Shown here piece after piece: positions 1-12,300 of a stretch of DNA of 64,000 nt. The notes under the pieces are model-generated. The model was given only the letters and a program-made list of their open reading frames with translations, made no database searches and was not told where the DNA came from. The stretch is taken from the NCBI GenBank assembly GCA_003116995.1, contig BDSL01000094.1, positions 248,001 to 312,000 of the forward strand, in the 5' to 3' direction. The stretch is from Yamagishiella unicocca (lineage: Eukaryota; Chlorophyta; Chlorophyceae; Chlamydomonadales; Volvocaceae). Positions within the stretch are counted from its first letter, which is position 1, and the number at the start of each line of letters is the position of its first letter. A program made the position numbers and the translations under genes.

Positions 1-25
1 ACCTTCCCGCCGCCGCCCGACTTAC

Positions 26-3000
26 GCAGGATGAGCGCGGCGTCCTGCACTAACACGGCCGCTCCGGCATCGGTGGAGGACGGAGCCAGTACGTCGAGGC
101 CGGGCGTGTTGGCCATGATGGATGCTCGGAAGCCGCTCACCGCCACGTACTGTAGCGTCAGGTGGACCGCGCCGTACAATCGGACCTGAGGCGGGGCCCG
201 GGGGCAGCGCAGAGGCACGTGTGGTGACATTGGGGCCCGGTGGTGGGAGGGGCGGCGGGGGCGGGGCGGGGAAAGGAAGGGGATCCGTCGGCGTCATCGG
301 GTTGTAAAAAGAGAGCTGGTTTCACGGGAAACCACGCATGGAGGGCATCAGGCCCGCAGCCGGCGGATGTACGTATGCATCGAATCAGATACACGGGCGG
401 GGGGAGGTAGGCATCTGTGTTGCGTGTGCAAGTACGGTGGCGTGTGTGGCGGACAGGCCGAAGGCCGAGCCAAGCCAGCCGAAAGCGATGTAGGAGGTAA
501 GCGTCGACCGCCCACGTTCACAAAGTAAGAAATGGCACAAAGTTACCTAGGAGGTGCTGACTTATGTGTTTGCGTGGTTACCCGGGCATCAGCTGGAAGG
601 CTCGAGGGGTGGCTGGCGTGTAGGGGCGCGTGTGGGAGGGCGGTCGCGACTAGGTAACAGGCAGGGAATGGAGACGGCTGCCGCGGGTGTTTCAAGGAAG
701 ACACGTGGATGCGAGGAACATCGCGGGTGTGGGAGGAGTATGAACTAACGCTCCAAAGGCACGGCGAGGGGCCCGGTCCCGCGCACGCACCTTCGCTCTG
801 ACGTAGCCAAGGTTCAGCACCGGCCACAACGTCTGCGGCCCCGGTGTCCCGCTGATGGTGAGGTTGGTGGTGCGGACCACCGGTGTGACGTAGTCCTGCC
901 AGTCGGACTCAGTCATTTGGATGTCGTTGGCCAGCCGCACGAAGGAGATGCCGGGATCTGAGATAGCTGCTACAAGCTCGGGGCCCGTCTTGACCACGAC
1001 GGTACCGGGACCGGAAAGAGCGGGCAGCTGGAGAGGTGGTGGACTAGACGGACTAGGCGGCGGCGGCGACGGCGGGTAAGGCGATGTCGCTGGAGGCCGG
1101 GTTCGGGGGAACCTGCGAGCGAGGCGACGCATGGGCTTCCTCGCTGAGGACGCCTTGTGTGTGCCCAGCAGCTTGCGCGACCCACCATCCATCAATCTCC
1201 ATCGGCTTTGGAGTTGCTATGTAACGTGGTCCCAAGACAGCAACCATACATGTCCCCTACGGTAGCGCAGCCCGCTTCGGCCAGCTGCTGCCGCACTCAC
1301 ATGTACAGGAAGCAGCCCAGCGGCCCCAGCGCCGCCACGCACTCGTCGCTCATCTGCCGCTCGCACAGGTACGGCACCTGCAACATGTACAGCGCGTAGC
1401 GGGTGGCGGTGGCGCGGCCAAAGGCGTCGATGTCGAATCCAGCCACCGCCACGTCTTCGTAGACGCCCAAGTCGGGCCAACAGCGAGACACGGGCGGCGC
1501 ATTGGTGTCGTTGACGCAGTTGACTTGCGAGATATTCGACAGCATGGTCTGCGTGCCCGGCAGGCTGGGCGGTCGAGGTATGGATGACATGATCTCGCCC
1601 TGGATGGTGCGCGGCGTACAGATACCTGCGGATACGTAGAGCACACGTGTGGAACGAAGTACATTTGGAAATGGCGAACAGCGCGGCCGTAGGTGGGGGC
1701 CGTGTGGACGGAAGGAGACTGAGGAGGAGGCCTTCCATTTCCAAAAACACTTCGCCAAGGGCCCGCCGACATGCCGTGCTCGCACGGAGCCCGAGCCGGT
1801 CCGTCCTCTTGCTGTGCTCTAGATGGTCCCAACCACAAGGCGCAATTTGCATCCACAGCATATATCGGTGATGGCGCGTCAGTTTCAAAAGTTCCGGACT
1901 CGGGTCGCTTAGCGCAGTCCCACGCCGGCATCCACGCGTTGCAGGTGCGTGCCCGCGGGGACGACGGGGAGGCGCACAACCTACCTCCCACGCCCCCTTC
2001 TAGCGCTGTCTCACTTACGAAGCATCAGCACGGTGTCCTGCAGCAGCAGCAGCGCCCCGGCATCGGTGGTGGATGACGCCAAAATGTCAAAGCCGGGGGA
2101 CTGGCCCAGAGGCGTCGCTCGGGAGTCGCGCACCACGACGTTCTGAAGGACTAGCCTTACGTTGTCCCCCAAGCGGATCTGAGGCCAAGGAAAGGGCCAT
2201 GGGGTAGAGAGTGGGGGGAAGTGCGCGATATTGGCGCGGTAGTTGGCTGATTGATGGAATGGGATGTGCATAACTCGTTACTGTTGGTCACGCCCATAGG
2301 CTATGAGGAGGGTGGGATATGCATAACTCGTCACTGTTGCCCGCGCCCATAGGCTATGAGGAGTGTTGCCAAAGGGCTTATACCCAGAAAGCGGGATGCT
2401 CGATGGCAGAACGCAAAGATATGGTGAGCACATGACTTCCCGAACAGTTCGTTGCAGAGGACCGTGACGCGGCGTGATCAACCACCCTGCCGGGAGCCAT
2501 GCCGCTGGTTCGTGAAGGCCCGAATCGGGGTCGAGCGGAACGCTTACCTCGAATGAGATGCAAGTCAAGGGCGTATACAGGCAGCAGGCAAAACACAGCA
2601 GTTGGCGAGAAGGGCGTTTGCTTAGATGACGAACGAACTCCACGTCACAGAGTTCGCCGTCGTACATGCGCCCCGGACGATGCTGGGCACCGGCTGCAGC
2701 GGCCTGCCTGGGGTGCCATGGTACTCCCTCGAGATGAACCCGTCAGCCAGCAGCCGGGCTGAGCGGCCCCTCCGGTCCCGCGCACGCACCTTCGCTCTGA
2801 CGTAGCCAAGGTTCAGCACCGGCCACAACGTCTGCGGCCCCGGTGTCCCGCTGATGGTGAGGTTGGTGGTGCGGACCACCGGTGTGACGTAGTCCTGCCA
2901 GTCGGACTCAGTCATTTGGATGTCGTTGGCCAGCCGTACGAAGGAGATGCCGGGATCTGAGATCGCTGCTACAAGCTCGGGGCCCGTCTTGACCACTACG

Positions 3001-4895
3001 GTGCCGGGACCGGAAAGAGCGGGCAGCTGGAGAGGTGGTGGACTAGACGGACTAGGCGGCGGCGGCAGTGGGCTGGGTGGCGACGGCGGGTAAGGCGATG
3101 TCGCTGGAGGCCGGGTTCGGGGGAACCTGCGAGCGAGGCGACGCATGGGCTTCCTCGCTGAGGACGCCTTGTGTGTGCCCAGCAGCTTGCGCGACCCACC
3201 ATCCATCAACCTCCATCGGCTTTGGAGTTGCTATGTAACGTGGTCCCAAGACAGCAACCATACATGTCCCCTACGGTAGCGCAGCCCGCTTCGGCCAGCT
3301 GCTGCCGCACTCACATGTACAGGAAGCAGCCCAGCGGCCCCAGCGCCGCCACGCACTCGTCGCTCATCTGCCGCTCGCACAGGTACGGCACCTGCAACAT
3401 GTACAGCGCGTAGCGGGTGGCGGTGGCGCGGCCAAAGGCGTCGATGTCGAATCCCGCCACCGCCACGTCTTCGTAGACGCCCAAGTCGGGCCAACAGCGA
3501 GACACGGGCGGCGCATTGGTGTCGTTGACGCAGTTGGCTTGCGAGATATTTGAAAGCGTCGTCTGCGTGCCCGGCAGGCTGGGCGGTCGGGGTATGGATG
3601 ACATGATCTCGCCCTGGATGGCGCGCGGCACACAGATACCTGCGGATACGTAGAGCACACGTGTGAAACGATGTGTGCTGAGAATGGCGAACAGCGCGGC
3701 GTTAGGTGGGGGCCGTGTGCAGGGAAGGAGACTGAGGAGGAGGCCTTCCGTTTCCTAAAACACTTTGTCAAGGGCCCGCCGACATGCCGTGCTCGCACGG
3801 AGCCCCACGAGCCAGTCTGTCCTCTTGCTGTGCTCTGGATGGTCCCAACCACAAGGCGCAATTTGCATCCACAGCATATATCGGTGATGGCGCGTCAGTT
3901 TCAAAAGTTCACTCGGGTCGCTTAGCGCAGTCCCACGCCGGCATCCACGCGTTGCAGGTGCGTGCCCGCGGGGACGACGGGGAGGCGCACAACCTACCTC
4001 CCACGCCCCCTTCTAGCGCTGTCTCACTTACGAAGCATCAGCACGGTGTCCTGCAGCAGCAGCAGCGCCCCGGCATCGGTGGTGGATGACGCCAAAATGT
4101 CAAAGCCGGGGGACTGGCCCAGAGGCGTCGCTCGGAAGTCGCGCACCACGACGTTCTGAAGGACTAGCCTTACGTTGTCGTCCAAGCGGATCTGAGGCCA
4201 AGGAAAGGGCCATGGGGTAGAGAGTGGGGGGAAGTGCGCGATATTGGCGCGGTAGTTGGCTGATTGATGGAATGGGATATGCATAACTCGTTACTGTTGG
4301 TCACGCCCATAGGCTATGAGGGGTGTTGGTAAAGGGCTTATACCCAGAAAACGGGACGCCCGATGGCAGAACGCAAAGATATATGTTGAGCACATGGCGT
4401 CCAGAGGATCTTGACGCGGCGTGACCAACCACCCCGCCGTGAGCAGTGCCGCTAACTCGTCTAGGTTCGCCTGTTTGTGACCGCAAGCAGTAGCTTCTAG
4501 GTATGTGACCGCGGCGGTTGCTGGTTACTGCATGGTCCCACCTTGCCCTTCACGAAGCCGAGCCCCAGAACCGGCCACGATATCTGCGGTCCAGGCACGC
4601 CGCTGATGGTAAAGTTGGATGTACGAAGCACTGGCGTGGAGAATCCAGCAAAGTCGGAGTCGCTGACATAAATGTCAGACTCCAGCCAAACGATGGTTTG
4701 CTTGCTGTCTGAAAACGCGGCTGCCAACTCTAAACCAGACGTGATAACGACACGAGGGTAACCCCTGGGATCTGGATTATCAGGGGGATGGCTGAGGACA
4801 GGGGGATGAGCTTGCGACGTAGCAATTCGCATGGGTCCGACCACCAGGCAAAGCCACGCCAGCCGCAGGCACGCCGCTACTGTTCGTTTAGGCAT
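26..4895 (-). CDS. Secreted beta-helix-like repeat protein, N-terminal part (runs off left edge)
   Basis: Exons read on the minus strand: 4895-4542, 4191-4032, 3639-3315, 3126-2790, 2178-2019, 1625-1301, 1112-791, 185-26. Phases close at every junction, and the last exon ends in a donor, so the gene continues beyond base 1. About 710 residues are visible. The start ATG at 4895 is followed by a signal peptide (MPKRTVAACLRLAWLCLVVG) and a Pro-rich stretch. The protein is then built from repeated modules. Exon type a has a V.T..ELAAA/I.D....V.L..DI pattern ending in TISG.PGPQ. Exon type b has V.LVLQNVVVRD...FDILASSTTDAG. Exon type c is Cys-containing (NCVNDTNAPPVSRCWPDLG). PPSP linkers open the second and third a exons. 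The regular V/L-N-I spacing suggests a parallel beta-helix (pectin-lyase-like) surface protein; that is inference. I do not recognise a named family. Function is probably extracellular or cell wall. Confidence 0.72.
791..4310. repeat. Tandem intragenic duplication, about 2.0 kb period
   Basis: Bases 791-2290 and 2790-4310 are nearly identical through exons and introns, with the period varying from about 1999 to 2014 because of small indels. The duplicated unit carries exon types b, c and a, so it adds one whole module to the protein in frame. The PPSP linker differs in length between copies: the 2790-3126 exon has an extra SPLPPP segment. Retention of intron identity points to a recent event. 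Confidence 0.9.
2261..2363. repeat. Two tandem 50-bp copies in an intron
   Basis: Bases 2261-2310 and 2314-2363 are close copies containing TGCATAACTCGT and CCCATAGGCTATGAGG. A single related copy sits at about 4275-4322 in the duplicated unit, so this small duplication arose after the 2-kb one. Confidence 0.8.
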
Positions 4896-6379
4896 TTATT
4901 CTACTTCGGTGAATTATATCTGGATACGTGGTGCGTCTTTCAAGGCACGCCAGGAAACGTTCGCTTCAATATGACATCTGAACGGTTCCATAAGGGTTCC
5001 CTGGGGCCCTCAGCTTAATCTACCAGAGCGTGCATACAGTATTATGAAAGATGTGCATCAATTCTGCAGAGTTCTGCATGGTCCGTACCGTCCCGTGGAA
5101 GCGCTTTCGATGATGTAGAATTACACTAGTTGTGGGTCGCGACGGGTCACTGTAAGTTATTCCTGAAAGATGGTCCTCAGGCTTTTGTTAACCATCTCTC
5201 CGGCCGTCGCCAACAGGTTAGGGCCCCACAGAGGAGAAAGCAGGTCCCGTGGGTCACGGCGTCGATACCTATGGGTGCACCTTTCGTTACATGTAGCTCT
5301 TTTTGCCATCACAAATAGCGTGTCTGGCCTGTTCTATGGCGGATGACCTCAGCGTCCTGGTGGCGAAAGCCAAGGAACAGTCCCCCAAACTCGGCAACAT
5401 GTGCGCCATTAACAAAGGAGGTTTATGCGGAAATCCTATGCAATACTGGTCCTGACTGATTCATTGGCAGGAGTGGGTTCAGTTCCGAACTTTACCCGAA
5501 GCTAGGCCCTCGTCGATGAGACCCTTATGAGACTGACTCACGGCCCTTTTGCGGCCCAACCACCGGCAAGAGTGACTGCGTGTGCTGGTGACCCTGTGGT
5601 AGCTTGCACCTCATACCGTCGAACGGATCGGCTCTCATTACTGGCAATGTCGCGTAGACAGTAAACGAAATCTGCAAGCTCTCATGTGTTTGTGAGTTGC
5701 CTGGTCTCCACAGATCATTGTAAAACAATGCGGGAAGATGTAAAGAAAGCATTATTATCGTGCTTTATAAGGCAAAAGCCCGCAAGGACGGAGCCTGACG
5801 AAGCAAGCCCCGTGGGTCGAAGGGTGCAGTGCTGTGCAGTGCAGCCCAGTATGCCCCTGTGTGCCATGTTCCCTACGCCTTGCCCAACGCCTACAGAAAT
5901 CTTGCAGCTACCTTCTTCATCGCAGGTTTTATATCTGTCCTTGTTCCTTTGGCGGATAACGTAAGCTTCCTGCTGCCGAACGCCATGTGCAATCTCCACA
6001 CCAACATTTGAAATAATTTGAGGAATGGCGTCATGCAGGCAAGACCGGCTCACTGTCAGGAGTGCGACAGTTCCAGGTTGGGCTGACGCATGGTCAGGGG
6101 TTTCCCCCTGCTCGCGGCTGACTACCGACAACCGTAAGGCGTGCGCTGGCGACAGACACGCGGTAGCTTGCCGACGGGTTGGCTCTTATAACTTAACATC
6201 GCATGAATGGAAATGCCGGTATCCCATAAAATACGTTGACCAACCGCCCCTCTTCGGCGACCCCCAACGAGCCCACCCACACTCCTCCGATGACATGCTC
6301 AGCGCCAAACCCAAAGGTTAAATCCGGCGCAGCGCCAGCCTACTGACCTATCCATCAACCCGCGCAACTTCCTGCCCAT
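4896..6379. other. Intergenic: promoter side of the repeat-protein gene and 3' flank of NSUN6
   Basis: No reading frame here has splice-compatible, family-like protein. It should hold the upstream region of the minus-strand gene starting at 4895 and the 3' UTR of NSUN6, whose stop is at 6380. Minus-strand TGTAA motifs (TTACA on plus) occur at about 5121 and 5287, but they lie over 1 kb from the NSUN6 stop and I do not assign them. Confidence 0.5.
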
Positions 6380-9300
6380 CTAGCCCACGACGGGCGCCGT
6401 CTTGACGAACTTCGCGACGAAGAATCCAATAGTGTCGAGGTCCGGATCCGCCGGGTCAAACCGCTGCACCAGCTGCGCCTCGGCCTCCGACAGCCACTCC
6501 TCGCCTGCACCCTCCCACCCCGCTGCTCCCACCTCCAAACCACTCCGACCACCAGCTCCCATCACGCGAGGTACGGCTCCTTCTGCAGTGCTGTCTGCCG
6601 TACACTTTGCGGCGGCGTTGGCGGTGTCAGCCGGAGCTTCATCGCAACCGCTGCCAACGGCCGTTGGAGCGCCTGCCGCTCCAGTAGTGAAGGTTTCAGC
6701 GTCGGCGTCGTCGTCGGCGGCGGCAGTGGCACCTCCGAGCGGCCTGCCCACCTCCGCCATGCTGGGGTGGCGGCCCGCCAGCCCCGGGCCCCCAAGGAAC
6801 GGGGGCCCCGCCCGGACAAGTTGGAAGCTGCCGCCGTACTTGTCCAGCAGGTAGCGCACGCACGCCTCGTTTTCGCCTGCCGTACAAGCGGGTACGAGCG
6901 GGACGAGCGGGCGATGGCATGGCGGGACGAGGGTTTTGCGCGTTGCAGGTTGGGACGGAGGCTTACCAGCAGCAGCTGCAGCGTCATACCCAGCACCAGC
7001 ACCGCCAGGCCACGAGCAGCATAACCAACACAACCACTGGGCCATAACCGCCATTACCGAACTGTAACCGGCACTCATTCCTCATGTCACAGGCTGTGCT
7101 GCCGCCGACCCTCCGCCTGGCCCCCCTCCTCTCCCCCCCTCCAGCAGCGGGCCCCTGCACACCTAGCGGGCCCCCTGCACACCTATTCCACGGGCTTCCT
7201 TATACACGGGCTTCCTTATACACGGGCTTCCTTATACACGGGCTTCCTTATACACGGGCTTTCCTCACAAACCCACCACCCACCACCCAGCGCCCACGGT
7301 GGGGTTCTGAACAGTGTTTCTATACGGTGTCCTAAACGGTTCTTTATTCGTACACGGGTTTTCGTTGCAACTACCCGGGCCCCGCCCTGGCGCCCCGAAG
7401 CCTATGCGCCAACTACACTCCCCACGTCGAGTACCCGGGTGTTTTTGTCCCCCCTGGCACCCCCCTTGGCACCGTCGCTCACCCGGGTTGATGGTGCAGG
7501 TGGAGTAAACCAGGCTGCCCCCCACCCGCAGCAGCCGCACCGCCACGTCAATCAACCGCCGCTGCGCCGCCGCGCACTGCCGCAGGTACAGCGCAGTGCC
7601 GTGCTGCTGCAGCCGCGGCCGCAGCCCCAGTGCGGAGCAGGGCGCGTCCAGCAGCACCGCGTCGAACGACTCGGCTGGGTAGCTGGCGGGGCCGGGGGCC
7701 TGGGAGGCTGCGGGCGGCGGAGCCGGGGGCGGGAAAGGACGAGGCGCAGGGGCACACCGGAAAACTCGATTGGGTCGGGAACGAAAGGAGAAGGGGCATC
7801 ACCGTCTGGAGAAAGGTTTGCAAACGGTTTGAAAACATGCAGGTTTGGGGGCGCGTGACGGAGGCCTTGGTGTGGCGGCGGGGCCGGGTGCGGGTGCGGG
7901 TGCGGTCGGGTGGGGCGAAGGAGGGAGTTCGCTCCACGGATGCAACGGGAGGGGGTTCGGGAGGAAGCAGGGTGATGAGGGTTTGGAGACACGGTCCTTC
8001 ATGCACCGGTCCTGCTGCAAGTGGCGGCCTCCACATACACGGCCTGCTTACTCATCCACTCCGCTCTGGCGCTCAGGACTTACTCAGGCTCAGGCTATAC
8101 CGCCCACCCCGTAAACCCTCCCTCGCTCGAATCCACCGGCTTCTCCGTTCCGAAACCAACCAATCGCCCGCCACCACCAACCTACCCCCGGACGCCTCGG
8201 GCGGCGTGATGCCCCGCCGGATCATGGCCGCCCGCCGCCGCTCCTCCCGCCGCCGGGCCTTATCAGACAGGGGTGGCCGCGCCGCCGCTGCCGTCGCTAT
8301 CGCCTCCGCCCTCGCCTGACCCTCAGCCGCCTCCCCAGTTGATGCGACCTCACCACCCCACTCCAGTCCCCGTCCCTCGCCCTTCCCGACGCCCCCGCCA
8401 CCTGCAACTACATTCAGCTCCCCCGCCGTCCCCGCCGGTTCTTCGGCTGTAGCACCCGCGTCCCCGCCTCCGCCCGTTCCGCTCGCTATGGCTGCCGAGC
8501 CGGCGCCGCCGGCCGCCGCCGTTGCTGCTTGCGGTCCTTGCTGGTCCTGACCCGCGGGTCGCCACAGCGCCTTGCCCGCGTCCATCTTCTGCGCGCGTAT
8601 GCATGTGACGCCCAGCTCTTGCGCCAGGGACACGATTTCGGCCACCTTGGCGTGACTGCGGTCAAAGGCAACTACCTGCGGGCAACCAACCCAATGCGGC
8701 GGGCTGTGGCGGGCTGCTGTGTTGCTGTTTCGTGGTTTTTGCGTGTGGGTGTGTTGGTGGCATAAAAACCGTTTACGCGACAGGGACAGGATACTTGGCG
8801 CATGGTCGGCGGACACCGATGTCGTGTGTGTGGGGGCGAGAGGCATAAAGACCGGTTAAAGGCCGACGTGGGCATAGTAGCTGGCGCGTTGTCTACGGAC
8901 ACGGAGTTGTGTGTGGGCGGAAGGAGCAGAGCGGGCCATGATGACAACGGGTGAAGACTTATGGTGGCGGGTAAGAGGGCGGATGACAGGTGGAGAGCGG
9001 GGGAGGGGTTTCGAGTAGGTTCGGTCCCAAGTTCGTCCCAGGGGTCCGCCTCCAGCAGCGCCCACAACCCGCTGCGTGGACTGCCGCCTGCCCCAACACT
9101 GCCACTGCTGGCAACAGTCGCAGTACATCCCCCCTGCCGCTGCGGGCTGCCGACCCCGCTAAGCCAATCCGCTCCGCTCCTCTCTCTTCCTGTGTCGGGC
9201 CATGGAGTTGCCCCTCTTTTACCCCCCCCCCCAACTCGGTCCGTGTGTGTCGCATGCGCGCGCGTTCCGAAGTATGAAGGCTGTGCACCAACTACATTAC

Positions 9301-12300
9301 CCCAGTCGTATTACCGGTTCTATACTTGTAACCCCCCAACTCGGTCCCACCCCGGCGCCTCGCTCCTACCTCCCCCTGGTCGCCCATCATCTGCGCCAGC
9401 TGTGTGGTCTTGCCCCCCGGCGCCGCACACATGTCCAGCAGCCGGCAGCCGGGGGCGGGGGCCAGCGCCAGCGCCGCCACCACGCTAGGCAGGTTCTGGA
9501 GCATCACCCAGCCGGCAGGCAGCCCCCCTGGAGCCACGACACGGTGCAACCAGCACGGTACGGCACGGCCGGAGGCTTGTACGGCAGTGGGATGCGGGTG
9601 GGCAGGGAGGCTAGGAATTGCAGGGCGCGGTTTGGGCGGGGGTGGGGTTGGGGGTGCGGTACGGAAGAAGGGGGAAGTTGGTGGTGGTGGAGGGTGGGCG
9701 CAATCCGCACCTCCCGCAACACTCCACCACCACAGCGACACCAAGCGGCCCTGCGCCGCCCGCTGCCCCACCGGGTAAGGGAGGCTCGAAAGGAGCTAAA
9801 GGGCTCCTACACTTCCCACGTCGAGTTACTTGTTATTTTATGTGACCCCCCGCCACGCGCCAATTATCCTGTCCTTGTCGCGTAAACGGTTTGTATGCCA
9901 CCCCCCCGGCCACACGCCAATAACCCTGTCCGTGTCTTTATGCCACCCCCCCCGGTCACGCGCCGGTTCCTCTTCGTACCCCCCGCCACGCGCCCGAGCC
10001 CGCCGCCTCACCCAGCCACGGCAGTAGTGTGCACCAGACGTTTTGCACCAGACGTTTTCCTAAGCGGCCCTCCTATTCAGCGCCGACCCACGGGCCATCC
10101 TCTCACACCCACCCACGGCCGGCGGCACCCGGAACACCGCCTCCACCAGCTCCAGAGCCAGACCCTGCCTTTCGCGGAACATCTCCTGCGGCGGCAGGTG
10201 GGGGGTTGCAAGGAAAACCCGTGGACGAAGGAAAACCGTTTAGGACAAGATCTTTCAAGATGCATGCTGGAGAACTTAGTTGAGGAAACTGAAGTGGGAG
10301 GTCGTGTGTCGACCTTCAGCGGCGGCGGCGGCAGGTGGGGGTGGGGCGGCAGGTGGGGGTGGGGCGGCAGGTGGGGGTGGGGCGGCAGGTGGGGGTGGGG
10401 CGGCAGGTGGGGGTGGGGCGGCAGGTGGGGGTGGGGCGGCAGGTGGCGGCAGTGAGGAGTGCTGCCCGAGGGGTTAGGACGCCATGACGAACGTAGGACG
10501 CCATGGCGAACGTAGGACGCCATGGCGAACGTAGGACGCCATGACGAACGAACCTGCCTTGGCAAAGCCACACCCTTGCTCGCTCCGGCATGATTGAACG
10601 TACGCGACACTCGTCTGCGCACCTGTCGCGACATGGCCGCCCGGGCTAGCCCCACGTACATGCCATCACGGGGGGGCAGGGGCCCCTGGCTGCTGGGGGT
10701 CCAACCGGGGGGGACGCGGGCCGATGTTGGGGCTGGCGGCGGGGGCCGGGGCCCGCCACCGTCGCCAGCGAGCTGGCTGTCGCCGTCCACGCTCGCGCCG
10801 TGTGCCGCACAGCCGCCACCGCCGTCGCCGCCGGCCCCACCGTCGCCGCCACCGCCGTCGCCGCAGCCAGCACCGCCGCCGCCGCTTGCGTCATCTGCCG
10901 CATCCTTGCCACCCTCTCCCCCTGCCCCTCCTCCTCCTCCTCCTCCTCCTCCTCCTGCCCGTTTGCGAGCCGGCCCTGCCTGGCTGGAGCACAGCTGCGG
11001 CCGCTGCCGGCGCCTCGCGCGCGCCGACCTGATGGCGTCGGCGGGGGCGTCGGCGGCGCCTGCAGCAGGCGCGGCGGCCGCACCGCCTTCTCCCGCGGCC
11101 GCTGGGCTCGGTGCTGGCGGCGGCGCCGCGGCGGCGGCCCCGGGGTGTCCCGGCGCATCCGCAGGGGCGCTGCCATTCGCGCCGGCGGTGGCGCACTCAG
11201 CGGGCACGTCAGGGCCGGTGTCAGCGCGCACGGTGTGTACGGCAGCGGTGGTGTAGAGTGTCGTACCCCGAGTGATCTCCGGGATGTCACTGCGAGGAGG
11301 GCGTGTGTGTGAGGTGGGTGCGTGTCTGTGTGTTTTAAATATGCTGAGCTGAGCCGCGAAGGAGACTTAGCGCGAGGAGACCAAGGAATCCGGAGGCAGT
11401 GCGGGGCGCCAATAGTTACCAAAGTCTGTGTGTGTGTGGGAAGTCACGTGAGGGAAAGGAACGGATACGCCGTCTAAAACGTCATTTGGGACGGGGAGGT
11501 CGAGGGTGGGGAATGGCACGGACGGCACAAGCCCGCCCCCTGCGTCGGCTTACAGCCCGTAGAGCGAGCCTCCACGATTGGCCTACCCGGCATGGCACCG
11601 TCACACCTCCGCCCCACACCCTCCCCAGCCCTACCTAAACTCCCTCGCCCCCGGCCACCTAAACTCCGACGCCCTCGCCCGCCTCACCCCTTACCCCCCT
11701 GTCACCCTCCCCCCCAGACAAGAGACATCATCCCACCAAACCCTAGGCTTCTCATGCCCCCGTACCCCATCCCCTTCGTCCCTCGCCTTCCCCTTCCTCC
11801 GCCCCTCCTCCGCCCCGCCCCCGGCCCTCCCCCCGGCCCTTCCCCACCTGCCGGGCTTCTCTCTGCCCACCGCCAGCGCCACCAGATCCCCGCGCGACAG
11901 CCCCGAGCTGGCAGCCAGCACTCCGGGGACATACACAGGGGCGCCCCGCAGCACTGACTCCCCCGCCTTGCGGCTCACAACGACCTCCCGACCGCCTGCG
12001 GGGCCGTACGGCAGGTGTACGGGCGCTCGTGATACCCGGAGCTGGCGAAGAAACGCGTTTTGGGTGTGTACGGCAGACGCGTGGGGTGCGCGGATGGGTG
12101 GGGGCATAGTGCTGGGGCGGGAGTTGGAAGGGGGGTGGCAAAAATACCCGGGGGGTGCAAGGAAAACCCGTACACGAAGAAATTGTATTTTCGGGGGGTT
12201 CGAGGGAAACCCGTGGATGTCCGAAAAAAACCGTTTAAAACAGAAGTTTTGAGATGCATGCTGGAGAACTGGATTGGGGATACGAAAGCCGAAGGTCGTA

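Noticed and set aside
10077..11231. 384-codon minus-strand frame as one protein
   Set aside because: Only 11289-10623 is an NSUN6 exon. Downstream of the donor at 10622 the frame runs through intron repeats (18-bp and 19-bp arrays).
10594..11312. Plus-strand Pro/Ala-rich frames over the NSUN6 low-complexity exon
   Set aside because: They are antisense shadows of the Gly/Ala-rich coding exon; the minus strand has splice-phase support and conserved residues.
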